A stretch of DNA of 64,000 bases from assembly GCA_945643635.1 (NCBI GenBank), contig CALZFC010000005.1:7574001-7638000 (forward strand). Reading direction: 5' to 3'. A program made the position numbers and the translations under genes. Positions 45,347 through 55,598 of this stretch are shown in pieces; position 1 is the first letter of the stretch; each line of letters begins with the position of its first letter. The notes beneath the pieces were generated by a model. That model did not search any database and was not told the origin of the DNA. It worked only from the letters and a program-made list of their open reading frames with translations. The DNA is from Allodiplogaster sudhausi. Its lineage: Eukaryota > Nematoda > Chromadorea > Rhabditida > Diplogasteridae.

Positions 45347-46286
45347 ATGCTACGTGGATCTCTCGTCCGCCTCTCCTCTCACTCTTGGCCCCGCCCACCA
45401 CCGATCTCCTCTCCGAGCACCTCGAATGCCTCGCTACAGTACACCTTTGAATCCTTTCGAGAGGCAGCCGCAGCCTTCCAGCCTTCAAGGGAAGCCCGTG
45501 AGGTAATCGAAGGAGAACGACAATTTGCCCGGTACGTTGCAGCCACTGTTTGGTATGAGAACTTGTATGGGTAGTGATTGTGTATTGCGGAGCTTGCAGA
45601 GCATCAGTGGGTGTGGCGATGGCCACAGGCATAGCAGGCGCGTACTCGTGTGCCATCGTGTGGACACCGACTGCCAAGAGTGGCCTGCCCTCATTCCTCC
45701 TCAAGTTGCAGCCAAATGACAACTTTTGGTCAAAGCTGTGAAATACGCCCTTGCCCAGGTGACTTTTTCAGTTATTCGTTTATTCTTTTTTTTTAAGAAG
45801 CCAGTGTCCAACTCTCACATATGAGAGAGTGTGAAATTCGATGGAACGTTGATAACTCTTTCGATTTACACACTTTCTTATATTAGAGATGGCAGTTCTG
45901 CGGACTGCTTCTTTTCTTTGTTCTGCTTTCAGGCCCTGGCACTAAAAGAAAGTCACGTCATTATCAGAGTTCCCTCGCAGCCTCTGGCCAATGTCTGCAA
46001 CGTTAAGTTCAACGCCCACGCACACTCAGAACTCGTGAAGCAGATTCAGAAAGCGAAAACTCGTCCTGACTTCCCTGTCCAGGTTTCGGCTCACCATTTT
46101 ACGTGCGGAATGGAATATATTTCGGCTTTTTACACCGATAATTTACACAGATAATTTAAAATATATTTTCAGGCAAAGTTTATCCACGACGAATCACCTC
46201 AGTCACTCGAATCTCTGGAGTCAATGAATGAAATCGACTTTATACATAAGAATCAGAGGGGCATTGACTGGCTTGAGAAGATGTAA
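45347..46286 (+). CDS. Divergent RNase H-fold protein, predicted inactive (RHL-3)
   Basis: ATG at 45347 gives MLRGSLVRLSSHSWPRPP, Arg/Ser-rich without acids, resembling a mitochondrial presequence. The next exon (45593-45762) reads AGAYSCAIVWTPTAKSG and later, in another frame, LLVKAVKYALAQ. The following exons are in phase: ALALKESHVIIRVPSQPL (45943 on) and AKFIHDESPQSLESL with WLEKM, stop 46284-46286. These match the RNase H1 strand and helix order, with RTDS replaced by RVPSQ. The switch between frames near 45715-45725 implies either an unrecognised tiny intron or a frameshift mutation, so the gene may be broken. All catalytic acids are changed as far as alignment shows. Confidence 0.5.
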
Positions 46287-46553
46287 GGCCATTTATAACT
46301 TGTTTATTATTTCGTTGGTAACATCACTTCATTCGTGTTTTCTCATATCATTTACATACATATCACGGCCATTTCGTTGATTTGATAAAGCAAATCTTTT
46401 CTGTGTGTCAAATTAAGTGAGTTTTCGGTATGTTGCCAGCACGGTTGCACGTATTTACGTCTTGTTTTCTGGGATAACGACCATAGAGAGCTGAAAAAAG
46501 CAATTGATAAGCTGTGAGATAGCTTAGAGCTTGTTGATGTACTGTAGAAGTGG

Positions 46554-47866
46554 ATGCAGAGAAGGGTCTTCCTGTTCTCGACTTCCTTCACATTCTCGAT
46601 AAGCCGCCGTCTCTCGCTTGGAAAGCGGCTATTCGATAAGGAAGGGTCAGTCATATTCTCCGTTCATTACTTTTTTTCTTAATATATTTTTGTTGTATTC
46701 CACGGATATTTTGTAAGTGTTTGCTGTGTGTTCTGGTTTTCTTGGATTGCAGGTTGCCAATCGTGTACACGACTGGCTATGATTTCATTCGTGGCGGTGC
46801 AAGACATTCTAAGTCGGCCGTTTTCTGGGCCGATGGTGACCCATTGAATACTATTCTTACCCGGGTTGATGGACTGGATTTCCATGCTGCTCGTCTCAGA
46901 TCTGTTTGCATTGCTCTTCGACAGGTTCGGCGGTTTCTTTCTGTCCTTGAACTATCGGCGGAGGCAACCAAGGCCGTCGTTTTGAAGTAACCGAACTTCT
47001 TTTAGGCACGTGATAAGAAGGGTATTCGGGAAGTGCTTGTCAAGACTGATTTCTCCATTCGAGGTTGCAAAGACTTGAAGAAAGCTATTGAAGGGTTTAC
47101 AAAGGGAGACTTCGTCTCTTTCCGCAAAAGAACCCGGCTAAGAGATGCTGATCTCTATGAAGAGTTTCATCTTCTTTTACGGAATGTCAATGTTGGTTTT
47201 CCCTTCCATATTTTTATTCCGATTTACTGGAGCTTGTTTTCAGGCTCATTTTGAGTATGCTCCCACAACAGGCCTTCCTGATTGCCCACCAAATTATGTC
47301 ATAGCAAAGTTTTCCGCTGATTCTTCAAAGCGAGTGGAAGAATCTTTAAACGCGATAGAATGTTAGTGACTTCCTGGCCGAGCTAAATATGCCTCTTTTT
47401 CTATCATGTCCTTTGCAGGTTATAAACTCCTAGAAGGGACCTGGGAGTTTGGTAGCTCTACCTTCTACCCTGATAGTTCCAGTTCATCCCCTGGCCTCTC
47501 CGCTGATATAGTGCCTACAGTAATCGTAGCGGCGAGGCTCCAACACGTCGGAAAGTATCACTTTATCAAGGGAGCCTTCGCGACATTATGGAAACAGGAC
47601 ACTCTAAGCAATTTACCGGACACTAAACGGTTTCACATTTTCTCGGGTTTTATAGAAGAAGCCAGTTATGGAAGAAGGAAAGACTAGAAAAGAAGAGCGG
47701 GGAGAGAGAAAGAGAGATGAACTGAATTTGGAGTGGGAGTTTCTTAGTTGAATCTTTTTGTGCAGACCTGCCGGCTCTCCCCACCGCCTCTGCATGTTCC
47801 CTATTACTTTACTGCGGGCTGAGATGTCTGGTATCAAACACGCGCTTCAAGAGGTAATCTCTCGCT

Positions 47867-47930
<64 letters not shown>

Positions 47931-48022
47931 CCGTCTCTGTCTCTCTCTTCTTTCTCTTATCTCTCTTCTCTCCATCTCTTCTCTATCTCTTCCTCTCTCT
48001 CTTCTCTCTCATCTCTCTTCTT

Positions 48023-48058
<36 letters not shown>

Positions 48059-48459
48059 GTCCCTCTTCTCTCTATTCTCTCTCTCACGCTCTTCTCTCTC
48101 TCTCTCTCTCTCTCTCCCTCTTCTCTCTCTATCTTGGTCTGTTTCATTCCTCTTTTTTTTTGCTATTGACTTAATAGTTATCTAATGTAATCTCTGCTAC
48201 AGGCTGTGGAGGCAGGCCTCCCTGCAGTTCACATCCGAACTGATAGTCTTGTGTTTATCCTAAACTGTAGAACTGGTTGGAAGAAGAGGAACGGCGAGCC
48301 AGTTGCCAACCACTTTCTGAACAAGCGGATTCTAACTCTGGCCAGCAGGCTAAAGGTCTCTGCAATTAATTGCTTGCTCCTTCCTTCTTATTTATTGCTT
48401 TATTTTCCTAGGTCAGCATAAGCGCTGAGCGGCCAGACATTTCTGTAGATGCCGACTAG
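46554..48459 (+). CDS. Fusion of two divergent RNase H-fold modules (RHL-4 and RHL-5)
   Basis: ATG at 46554 gives MQRRVFLFSTSFTFSISRRL, which looks like a mitochondrial presequence; it joins GLPIVYTTGYDF in phase. Module 4: YTTG for YTDG, AVFWADGD, DFHAARLRSVCIAL for the AELL helix, VLVKTDFSIRG (third Asp kept), YVIAKFSADSSKRVEESL. The exon joins at T|GT (47362 to 47420) into CYKLLEGTWEFG and module 5: VIVAARLQHVGKYHFIKG, FPITLLRAEMSGIKHALQ (Glu kept), AVHIRTDSLVFILNC (Asp kept), KRILTLASRLKVSIS, ending at TAG 48457-48459. The first Asp is lost in both (Thr and Ala), so metal-dependent cutting is unlikely. The intron at 47868-48190 is almost pure CT. A related module continues in frame after the TAG. 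Confidence 0.65.
47868..48136. repeat. Long CT microsatellite in an RHL-4/5 intron
   Basis: About 270 bp of CT repeat with TTCTCTCT interruptions, filling the intron just after the donor at 47853. Confidence 0.95.
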
Positions 48460-48474
48460 GCGAAGGCGATCGAA

Positions 48475-49138
48475 ATGGCGGCAGAGGGATTACTGTATCC
48501 ACTTCTCCGCAAAGCTGACCCCTACAGTTTGAGTGTCGTCGAGATTCTGGCTGGCAAGACAGATGTTGAAGCTCTAAAAGGAACCGGGTACGCCCCTCAG
48601 GTGCCTTCCTTGCAGCTGATATCTGGAAATTGGAGGACTCCACGAGTTCGCGCCTTCAAGCGAGGCCGAGGTTGTCCCATCGGGATTCTCTGGGATACGG
48701 TAGATGGTGGTAACGTGCCAGACGAGAGACTCGTCAACGAGCTGCCAAAGGGACAGCGAAACAATATTGATGTTTTCATTCACGTTCTTGAGCGGGTTAG
48801 CCGGAGGATAGAGAGAGAGGAAGAGAGAGAGAGAGAGAGAGACAGAGGGAGAGAGAGAGGAAGAGAGAGAGAGAGAGAAATTAGTTGAAATTGAGCGGGA
48901 GAAAGAGATTAAGAGATGAGGAAAGGAAGGAAAGCGAGAGAAAGGAATAAACTGTTTTCCGGCTGTTACGTGCGGGATTCCTCACTTGGTGGTGCGTACC
49001 AACATGAGGCGTGCGGTGACGGACATGGAGAAGCACATTGACATTTGGAAAGAGGGAGAATGGCGGAATTGTAAGACAGAGCCGATTGTGCAGCAGGAGA
49101 AGTGGAAGAAACTCGACGAGCTGAGATCACGTATTCAG
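48475..49138 (+). CDS. Divergent RNase H-fold module (RHL-6), 3' end not fixed
   Basis: It reads MAAEGLLYPLLRKADPYSLS from ATG 48475, then VPSLQLISGNWRTP, GCPIGILWDTVDGGNVPDER, GQRNNIDVFIHVLERVSR, and after a GA-rich intron HLVVRTNMRRAVTDM with HIDIWKEGEWRN and LDELRSRIQ. The last stretch aligns well with RNase H1 LVVRTDSQLLINSM and WIEKWKRNGWR. The second-site Glu is Asp, and RTDS is RTNM (Asp to Asn). The bases between the preceding TAG and this ATG read AKAIE in frame, as if this module once continued from RHL-5. A final helix could lie in exons at 49618 or 50152 (frame giving ELAREA), but that frame competes with another gene model. Confidence 0.55.
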
Positions 49139-49617
49139 GTCTCTTTCCTTTCGCACGATGTGTTGCTGCCATTGAACTTTTCAAATAGGCTTTTTTCCCT
49201 CAAAAATAATTTTCTCTTAAGGGGGTATGCCTTCGTGTTATTTTTTGGCATTTGTAGCTTTTTGGCAATTTGAGAAGTGCTCCAAACAGAGCTGGGCGAA
49301 AAAGAATATGCTAATCATCGTTCCGTGATGTTATTGTTGTTGTTTGCCGTGCTTTCTTATAAAGTTTTACTAGTTTGTTGTATGCAAAAAATGTCGTAAC
49401 ATAACTTTAGAATGCTGTATGCGTCATGCTAGCCAAAATTTAATATTATTCCGACACAATTTCTTTCTGATCACTGCGAAAGTCTGGTACTTAACTTCAT
49501 TCATATGACTTTTTTTGGTAAACTGTGTATAGTTAAGCCTCTTAACAAGCAAACCGAAATGTTAATAAATGTTAATTTAGTGTTGACTTGAATTTTGTTG
49601 TTGTTGTTGCCGGCCAG
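49139..49617. other. AT-rich intron or spacer
   Basis: No coding potential recognised. It is either an intron of RHL-6 or the upstream part of the next gene. Confidence 0.35.
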
Positions 49618-52600
49618 CCCAAGCTTGTCCTCGCAAGATCTTCTCAGCGAAGGCGACGACTTCATTCCTCTTCCTCCATTCCCGTCCATCCCCGTTCTCC
49701 AGAAGAAACAATCGGTTAGTAAATCGCTCGTTTTTTCTGTGTTACCTGTGCGATGGAACGTCTTTTGAAGTTGCCTGGCAGTTTTGACAATTTTTGTATC
49801 ACTTTGACCCCGCGTACATCAGTTGACCAATTTGAACGGTATAATATAGTTTGAATGTAAAATTACATGAAAAGTAATATGCTGTGCTGAGTAATTTTGA
49901 AGACGTTTAGAGTAATAAGACCCATCGGACGTTAATTGACCCATTTGACCGGTATACTGTAGTTTTTATGCAAATTGAAATGAAAGGAAGCATGCTGGGC
50001 AAGTTTAGAGACATTGGAGCACTTTGACCCAGCAGACCCCCGTTGACTCATTTGACCGGTATACTGTAGTATGTGTGTACTCCTTGGTACTCCTTGCTCA
50101 AACTCCTTCCTTCAATTAAGCCGGCCTCTCAAGCTCCTTGTTGTTGTTGCAGGTGAGCTCGCACGTGAAGCCTCCCTCTGCTCTACCGTCAATCGCTGCG
50201 CTGTCTTCTTCCTCCGCACCACTCCAACGCCCTCCTCCGCACGAGATGAACAGCGACAGCGGTCAGTAATTCGCGCGCGCATTCCTATTGTGCAAGTTGT
50301 TGCGATGGAACGTGTTTTTGAGGTAGGAGTAGGTGAACTGGGGCTCGTTAGGAATGGCTGTGAAGGATGTATGAGACAGTCTGAGAGAAGCAAGGGATTG
50401 CTTCGCGTTATTGCGAATTTGAATAAGAATGCTCGCGTTTCTTCCACCAAGATTAGGAACCTTGAGTCGACTGTGGAGGCGCTTAGAATTAGTCTGAACG
50501 AGAAGGAAGAGCTTGTGAAGCAGATTAGAAGGAATCCTCCGCCCCCGCCCCCTCGTTCTCTGCGTGTTACGCAATTCAGAAAGCCAGCTAGCACGCTCAC
50601 TGCCTACCATCTTGCTAGCCGTGTTCAACAAGTTGCGCATTATGTCTCATCCGCGATCACTGCGCAAGATGGCGTTTCGCCCACCCCTGCCGCTGCATGT
50701 GACTTCCTCGGGCGCATCTCTCAAGAACTCGGCGTCCTTCCTGGTAGTTCGCGCACGCCATGCGTTTCTTGGTCACATGCAGAGCAGCTGCACTTTCTTA
50801 AGCAGAATTTCCTAACTTGGAGGGAACTTTAAGCTGTGTGCGAGTTGTTGCGGGCAAAGGGTGTGAATGTCTCCTCCATGAATGGTTTACGCAAGTCAGT
50901 GAAAAATTTGGTGGAAGAGATAGGAAAGTTGTATTCTGTGGAAATGATGGAGTTAGAAATTAGTAAAGTGAAGCAGATGGTCCCGGTCTGTCTTGCACGG
51001 GATGTCCCAGCGTTGCTAGAAAGAATTTCGCGAATTGTTTTCAAAGACTCTCTGAAGCAGCTCCCGGAAGGGTTTGAAGGAGAGGCATGGTATGGCCTCA
51101 GTTTGGATACCGGCGCGGGTATCTGCAAACTTACAATCACCCGCATAGATGCTCTGCTCGCCAATTCTCCATATTCTCACTTCGCTCTTGGCTATTTCTG
51201 TGCAGACGAGAATTATCACAATGTTCATAAGGCTCTCCGTTCTATCTTTCTTGCGTGCTCAGCCATCACATCCAGACAAGAATTTGGCGTGTCTAAGAGG
51301 ATTAGGTGGTTCTTGGCTGCAGATCTTAAGGGATTGCGACTCTTGTGCGGACTTTCAGGATGTAGCAGCAAGTCTTTCTGCTTCAGGTGTCAGGCTAGGT
51401 GGGAATCGAATGGGGATGTTACAGGAGGTGATTTGCGCACACTGGAACGTCTGAAACTGTACGCGGAATGCTGCGATCACGTGCTAAGCCAGATCAGCGG
51501 AACCCCATCTAAAAAGGATTTGTGTGAGCTGGCCCAGCTCTCTAGCGCATCCTGCGGTGAGCCAGTGCATGAGATAGAACTTGACCACTTGGCTATTCCT
51601 TTCTTGCACATCACACTTGGACTAGGAGGTCATTTGCTAGAATTTTCAGAGTCCTGTTATCTTTCGTGGTTACTTCGGGATTCTGGTCACCTCGATCAAG
51701 AAGTTGTCACTCATGTCAATGACTGGCCAAAGTTGTTGACATCTTTGGAGAGAGGAGTAGCAAGCGCGAAAAGTGTTCTTGACAAGTGTGACAGAGAAAA
51801 AAAATACCTTGAATCTTTGTCACGTGTTCGCTCTCTGCACATGGATGGTGAGTGCAACTGCTCAGCTCTGGCAAAGCGGAGGCGCGTTGTTTCTAACTGT
51901 AAAGCAATTTGGTGCTTGGTTAAGTGCTCTTCATTCGATGAGTGCGAATCTGAACTGGTGACTTGCAAGCTATGCAGCTCCTCCTTCCACATTTCCTGTG
52001 CAATGGCTGAAATTCAAAATGCCTCCTCGTGGGAACATTGTGATACTTGCTCAAATTCTGAACCTTTCCATTCTCAAATTGCCGCATTCCAAAGTAAAAG
52101 CGAGAATAATATGTCATCTGCTAGGGCAAAAGTTGAGGAGGCCGAAAAGATGTTCACTTCCGCCCGCAAAATTTGGTCTGATAGGTTCAAAAACCAATTC
52201 AGGATAAGCATTCATGCCACTGGAGTTCCCAAGCGTGGAATCCTTAAGAAGTTGACGGGAAACCAGTGCCGCGGAGCACTTTTAGCAATTCCACAAATCT
52301 TTGAAGTTCTTGACAGATCTGCCTTTCCACCATTTTTGGCTGAAAAGGTTGGAAAAGTGACTGAAGCATGCTGGAGACTTCACCAACTTGGCCGTTTCTA
52401 CAAGAGTGAAATGCTCTCCGAGGAGGACATTGCAAGCTACGAGAAGGAAGTTGTCTCCTTTGTCGCGCTCTTCTTCGCCATTGACGAGAAAAATGCACAT
52501 AGGAAGGCGAAGCTGCATGTGCTGGCGGAACATAGTATTGCTTTCGCGCGCAAGTTCAAAAATCTCGGGTTTTTTGCGGAGCATGGCATCGAGCACGTTC

Positions 52601-53583
52601 ATGCAGACGACAACCGTCTGCATGAGCGGTTTCGACGACACTACACAGTTGATGAGGGGGCTTTGATGCTTAGGATGATATCTGAAAGGGGAGCCAGAAA
52701 CATCCTTCTCAATCAGAAAATATGGTAAATTTTGCATATATTTTTTCTATTTTTTATACATATTTAATTTAATTTTTTTTCAGAAGAAGCCCTGAGCATC
52801 CCGTCCAGTCCGAGTCCGCCTGCTCCGTCTGCTCAACTCTCTCGCTCTTCGACACCCCCTTCGTCGTCCTCTTCTCTTCGTGGCGCAGGCTCTTCCGCTC
52901 GTCCCCCACGCCCTCGTTCTGCTCCTTCTTCTGCTCGTCCTTCTCACTCCAATCCAAGGTTTCATTTGCTGAATCCGTTGTCTGTATCATCTTCTATTTT
53001 TTAAATGCTATAATTTCAGAATCATTCGCACTGTCCCAAGAGGGATCGCCAAGCCTCGGGAGATCGCCTCGCGGGGTGCACGCGGAGGCCGTGCACCTTC
53101 TTACCAGCACACCCTTCATCTCCAGTCCTCTCCTCCGCCGCCTCCTGTCCACTTCATCAACCTGTAAGTCCATTTTGTTTTACACATTTTGGTCTCTTTA
53201 TGTAGCGCTGCTCATTTTGCAATGTTCCCACATTATCACTAATTGCAGTCAGACTCATCAGACTCATCAGCCTCGCCCACTCTTCCCTCACGAACTCAAC
53301 ACTCACCAAATGTTAGTGTTTTAATCTTATAAACCTAAAAAAAGATTAGATACCTTTTAAACAAAAGAATACCACAAAATATGTTATAGGACGCCGTCGC
53401 AGTTGGAGCAGCTCGCCAATGAGCACCGCCACGCGGCCCGCCTTCTCGACAGGGAGGCTCTTCTCGCACGTGAGAGAGTTAGTTATTTGTAGTATCAATA
53501 TGATGCTAACTAATTGTGTACTTCAGATCAATGCAGAGTCTCTCCACCTCACCGTCTTCGCCCAGCCCCCTTACTTCTACTAG
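49618..53583 (+). CDS. Proline/serine-rich, probably disordered protein (start not found)
   Basis: Exons: 49618-49730 (SLSSQDLLSEGDDFIPLPPF), 50152-50261 (KPPSALPSIAALSSSSAPLQ), 52785-52961 (ALSIPSSPSPPAPSAQLSRS and RPPRPRSAPSSARPSHSNPR), about 53020-53163 (IIRTVPRGIAKPREIASRGA), 53250-53311, 53391-53470 (QLEQLANEHRHAARLLDREA) and 53527-53583 (ESLHLTVFAQPPYFY, stop). All joins keep one frame, including G|AA across the 2.5-kb intron that contains the transposase-like ORF (50262 to 52783). The matching composition on both sides supports the join. No domain was recognised; the C-terminal part has a short helical stretch. The first exon is unknown, and another frame through the first two exons is also open. 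Confidence 0.5.
49795..50075. repeat. Diverged tandem repeat, about 110-bp unit, three copies
   Basis: Each copy contains CTTTGACCC or AGACCCATC, then GTTGACC(A/C)ATTTGA(A/C)CGGTATA, then TAGTTT or TAGTATG. The GGTATA words fall at about 49839, 49951 and 50057. It lies directly before the exon at 50152. Confidence 0.7.
50305..52728 (+). CDS. Transposase-like protein with PHD-type zinc cluster, intronic, one in-frame stop
   Basis: The frame from ATG 50305 (MERVFEVGVGELG) is open for about 807 codons except for a TAA at 50830-50832. An N-terminal coiled coil (SSTKIRNLESTVEALRISLN) is followed by PPPPPP. Then come SLDTGAGICKLTITR, ALGYFCADENYHNVHKAL, IRWFLAADLKGLRLLCGLSG with CFRCQARW, HEIELDHLAIPFLHITLGLG, a Cys/His cluster (CLVKCSSFDECE, CKLCSSSFHISC, CDTC) like a PHD finger, and NLGFFAEHGIEHVHADDNRL with RFRRHY. 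Acidic residues in SLDTG, AADLKG and GIEHVHAD, with a zinc pair after the second, suggest a DDE transposase of RNase H fold; the pattern distantly recalls RAG1/Transib, but I cannot name the family. No terminal inverted repeats were found, and the whole ORF sits in an intron of a Pro/Ser-rich gene. Confidence 0.5.
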
Positions 53584-54159
53584 GTTTACTTTTAGTTTTT
53601 TTTTTAAATTAATTTTCTTATCCATTGACAAGTGTTGTTAGACTGTTAAATTTTTGAATTTGTGTCTTTAGATTAGCTTGAATTTTGAAAATGGATTTTA
53701 TTTAGAGATTTAGCTAAGATTTTTATATAGAATTTACATAATCTAATCGAGAACTTTAATAGATTATGATTTATATAGCTAATGGTAAACCAGAACGTAA
53801 TAGAAACTAAGTACTTAAACTTAATTTAGTTAGCGTATATTTGCTCATGAGATAATCTAGCTTGTGTTTTTCGTCAGGGTATGCATAATTTATTTACATC
53901 TTACGTCATTTATTTACGTGTTTTTGATACGTATTGATTATGCTTGGGTGAAGATAAAGATTATTTTCGGATAACATTTGCTAACTGATTATGCTGAAGT
54001 TTTGAACTTTGTCTAATACCTAGAGACTGATCTGCATTTAGATACTCGAAATGGGTCGAAATTGCTCTTCAGTTTAAAGGTTCGTTTTTTTTCACCTCAA
54101 AACTTTTGCATTAAACTATTAGTTTGGTCTGAGAAAAGTACAGTATACTATTCTTGCAG
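53584..54159. other. AT-rich spacer
   Basis: 3' flank of the preceding gene, with AT-rich sequence and no coding exon seen. Confidence 0.4.
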
Positions 54160-54231
54160 TATTGGGTAGCCCGTCCCAGGTGCTGCTTCTTCGACCACCT
54201 CTTCAGGTCCATCTTTGAGGTAGGCATGTTT

Positions 54232-54274
<43 letters not shown>

Positions 54275-54369
54275 CGAAAGCAAATGTTCCTATCTTTGCA
54301 GTATCTACCGTAACCGCCCCAGCTGCTGCTTCCGTCGTCCACGACTTCAGCTACAGTTTTGAGGTAGGC

Positions 54370-54414
<45 letters not shown>

Positions 54415-54719
54415 CGAAAGTACACCATCCTCTTGTTGCAGTCTCTATCGTACTCGTCCCAGCGCTGCGCTCGTCGACCTCGTCTACAGCAACACCTTTG
54501 AGGTAGGCATGTTTCCTATCTCTTTCCTGTCTCTATAGCTCTCTCTCTCTCTCTCTCTCGCGCTCTCTCTCTACTCTCTTTCTCTAGGTCTATGAGTGTG
54601 AACATTTCTAATCCTTTCAGTTATACTCGAGGCCTACCGTCTCCTTTCACCGGGCCAACCAGCTTCAACAGTCACCGGGCCCTTCTGCTTCAACAGGTAT
54701 GCATCTCTCTCTATCCTCG

Positions 54720-54797
<78 letters not shown>

Positions 54798-54957
54798 ATT
54801 TCTCTCTCTGTCTCTCTCTCTCTTTCTCTCTCTCTCTCTCCAGGATGTCTTCGACCACTGTGGCGCCTGGACGGATGCCCTCGCTGCTGCCCTCGCTCAG
54901 CCTTTCCCCTTTCCCTCTTCTCGCCTCAGGAAAGTGGCTTGTAAGTCCGCCGAGTAG
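54160..54957 (+). repeat. Tandem exon-like units separated by CT-repeat introns
   Basis: Three related segments, 54160-54219, 54302-54363 and 54442-54502 (60, 62 and 61 bp; period about 141), each begin after a TTGCAG-like acceptor. Each contains CGTCCCAG(C/G) or CGCCCCAGC, and ends TTTGAG followed by GTAGGCAT and a CT tract. Two more acceptor-donor segments follow (about 54620-54699 and 54842-54957, the last with a stop in the frame reading DVFDHCGAWTDALAAALAQP). The differing lengths change frame between units, so they may be non-coding or decayed. It could be the tail of a gene I cannot define. Confidence 0.5.
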
Positions 54958-55271
54958 CTCTTTCGAGAGCGAAAGGAGGCATGGCAAGATTTCCTTTATT
55001 TATTTTATGCTTGTGTAATTTAATTTTACTTTGCTCTTTTATTTTGATTTTTAATCGGTATAAAGAAATTTCGTTTGTTTCTTCGACTTGTGAGAAGTAC
55101 TTGCTTGAAATAGAGCATACTCTCACATTTCGAAGAAATTTATCTTAATCATTGATTAATGAATAAAGCTATTTTATGCTGTAAAATTGCCGTTCAAGTG
55201 GCTGAAATATGCCCTTGAGTTAACCGGCATTGTGAAGGAGAGTTGTACTTTGTTTTCTAGAACTTGGCAAA

Positions 55272-55598
55272 ATGCCAAGTGAGAGCTTCGCAAACTGCTG
55301 TTCGGCCGGGCAAACCCTTGCTCGGCTGAGCTTGGCAATGGGCCAGCCCGGCTTCCTGCTAGGGGAAGGGATTTGCTATTATGTGTGGCAACACATCGTG
55401 CTTTCGCAGTATTCGTTCGGAACTCATTTTTATGGCTTCCAGATTACCTGGGATCTGATTGATGAATTGGACAAGGATGTCGATTCTCCTTACTTTCTAC
55501 ATCATAGAAAATATAAGAAGGGTGACAAGAGCCTGCCGCGGGTAGTAGGAGTGAAGCGTAAGAAAACGAAGAGGAAACGTATCTCAAAGAAGACATGA
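55272..55598 (+). CDS. Hypothetical protein with basic C terminus
   Basis: A single open frame of 108 codons from ATG 55272. It starts MPSESFANCC, has an aromatic middle (ICYYVWQHIVLSQYSFG, FYGFQITWDLIDELD) and a strongly basic end (KRKKTKRKRISKKT) like a nuclear or nucleolar signal. No family recognised. It could be an internal exon or chance. Confidence 0.3.
   Translation: MPSESFANCCSAGQTLARLSLAMGQPGFLLGEGICYYVWQHIVLSQYSFGTHFYGFQITWDLIDELDKDVDSPYFLHHRKYKKGDKSLPRVVGVKRKKTKRKRISKKT

Noticed and set aside
53076..53324. Open frame MHAEAVHLL as continuation of the transposase-like ORF
   Set aside because: It runs through clear introns; the alternative frame joins exons in phase to a stop with consistent composition.
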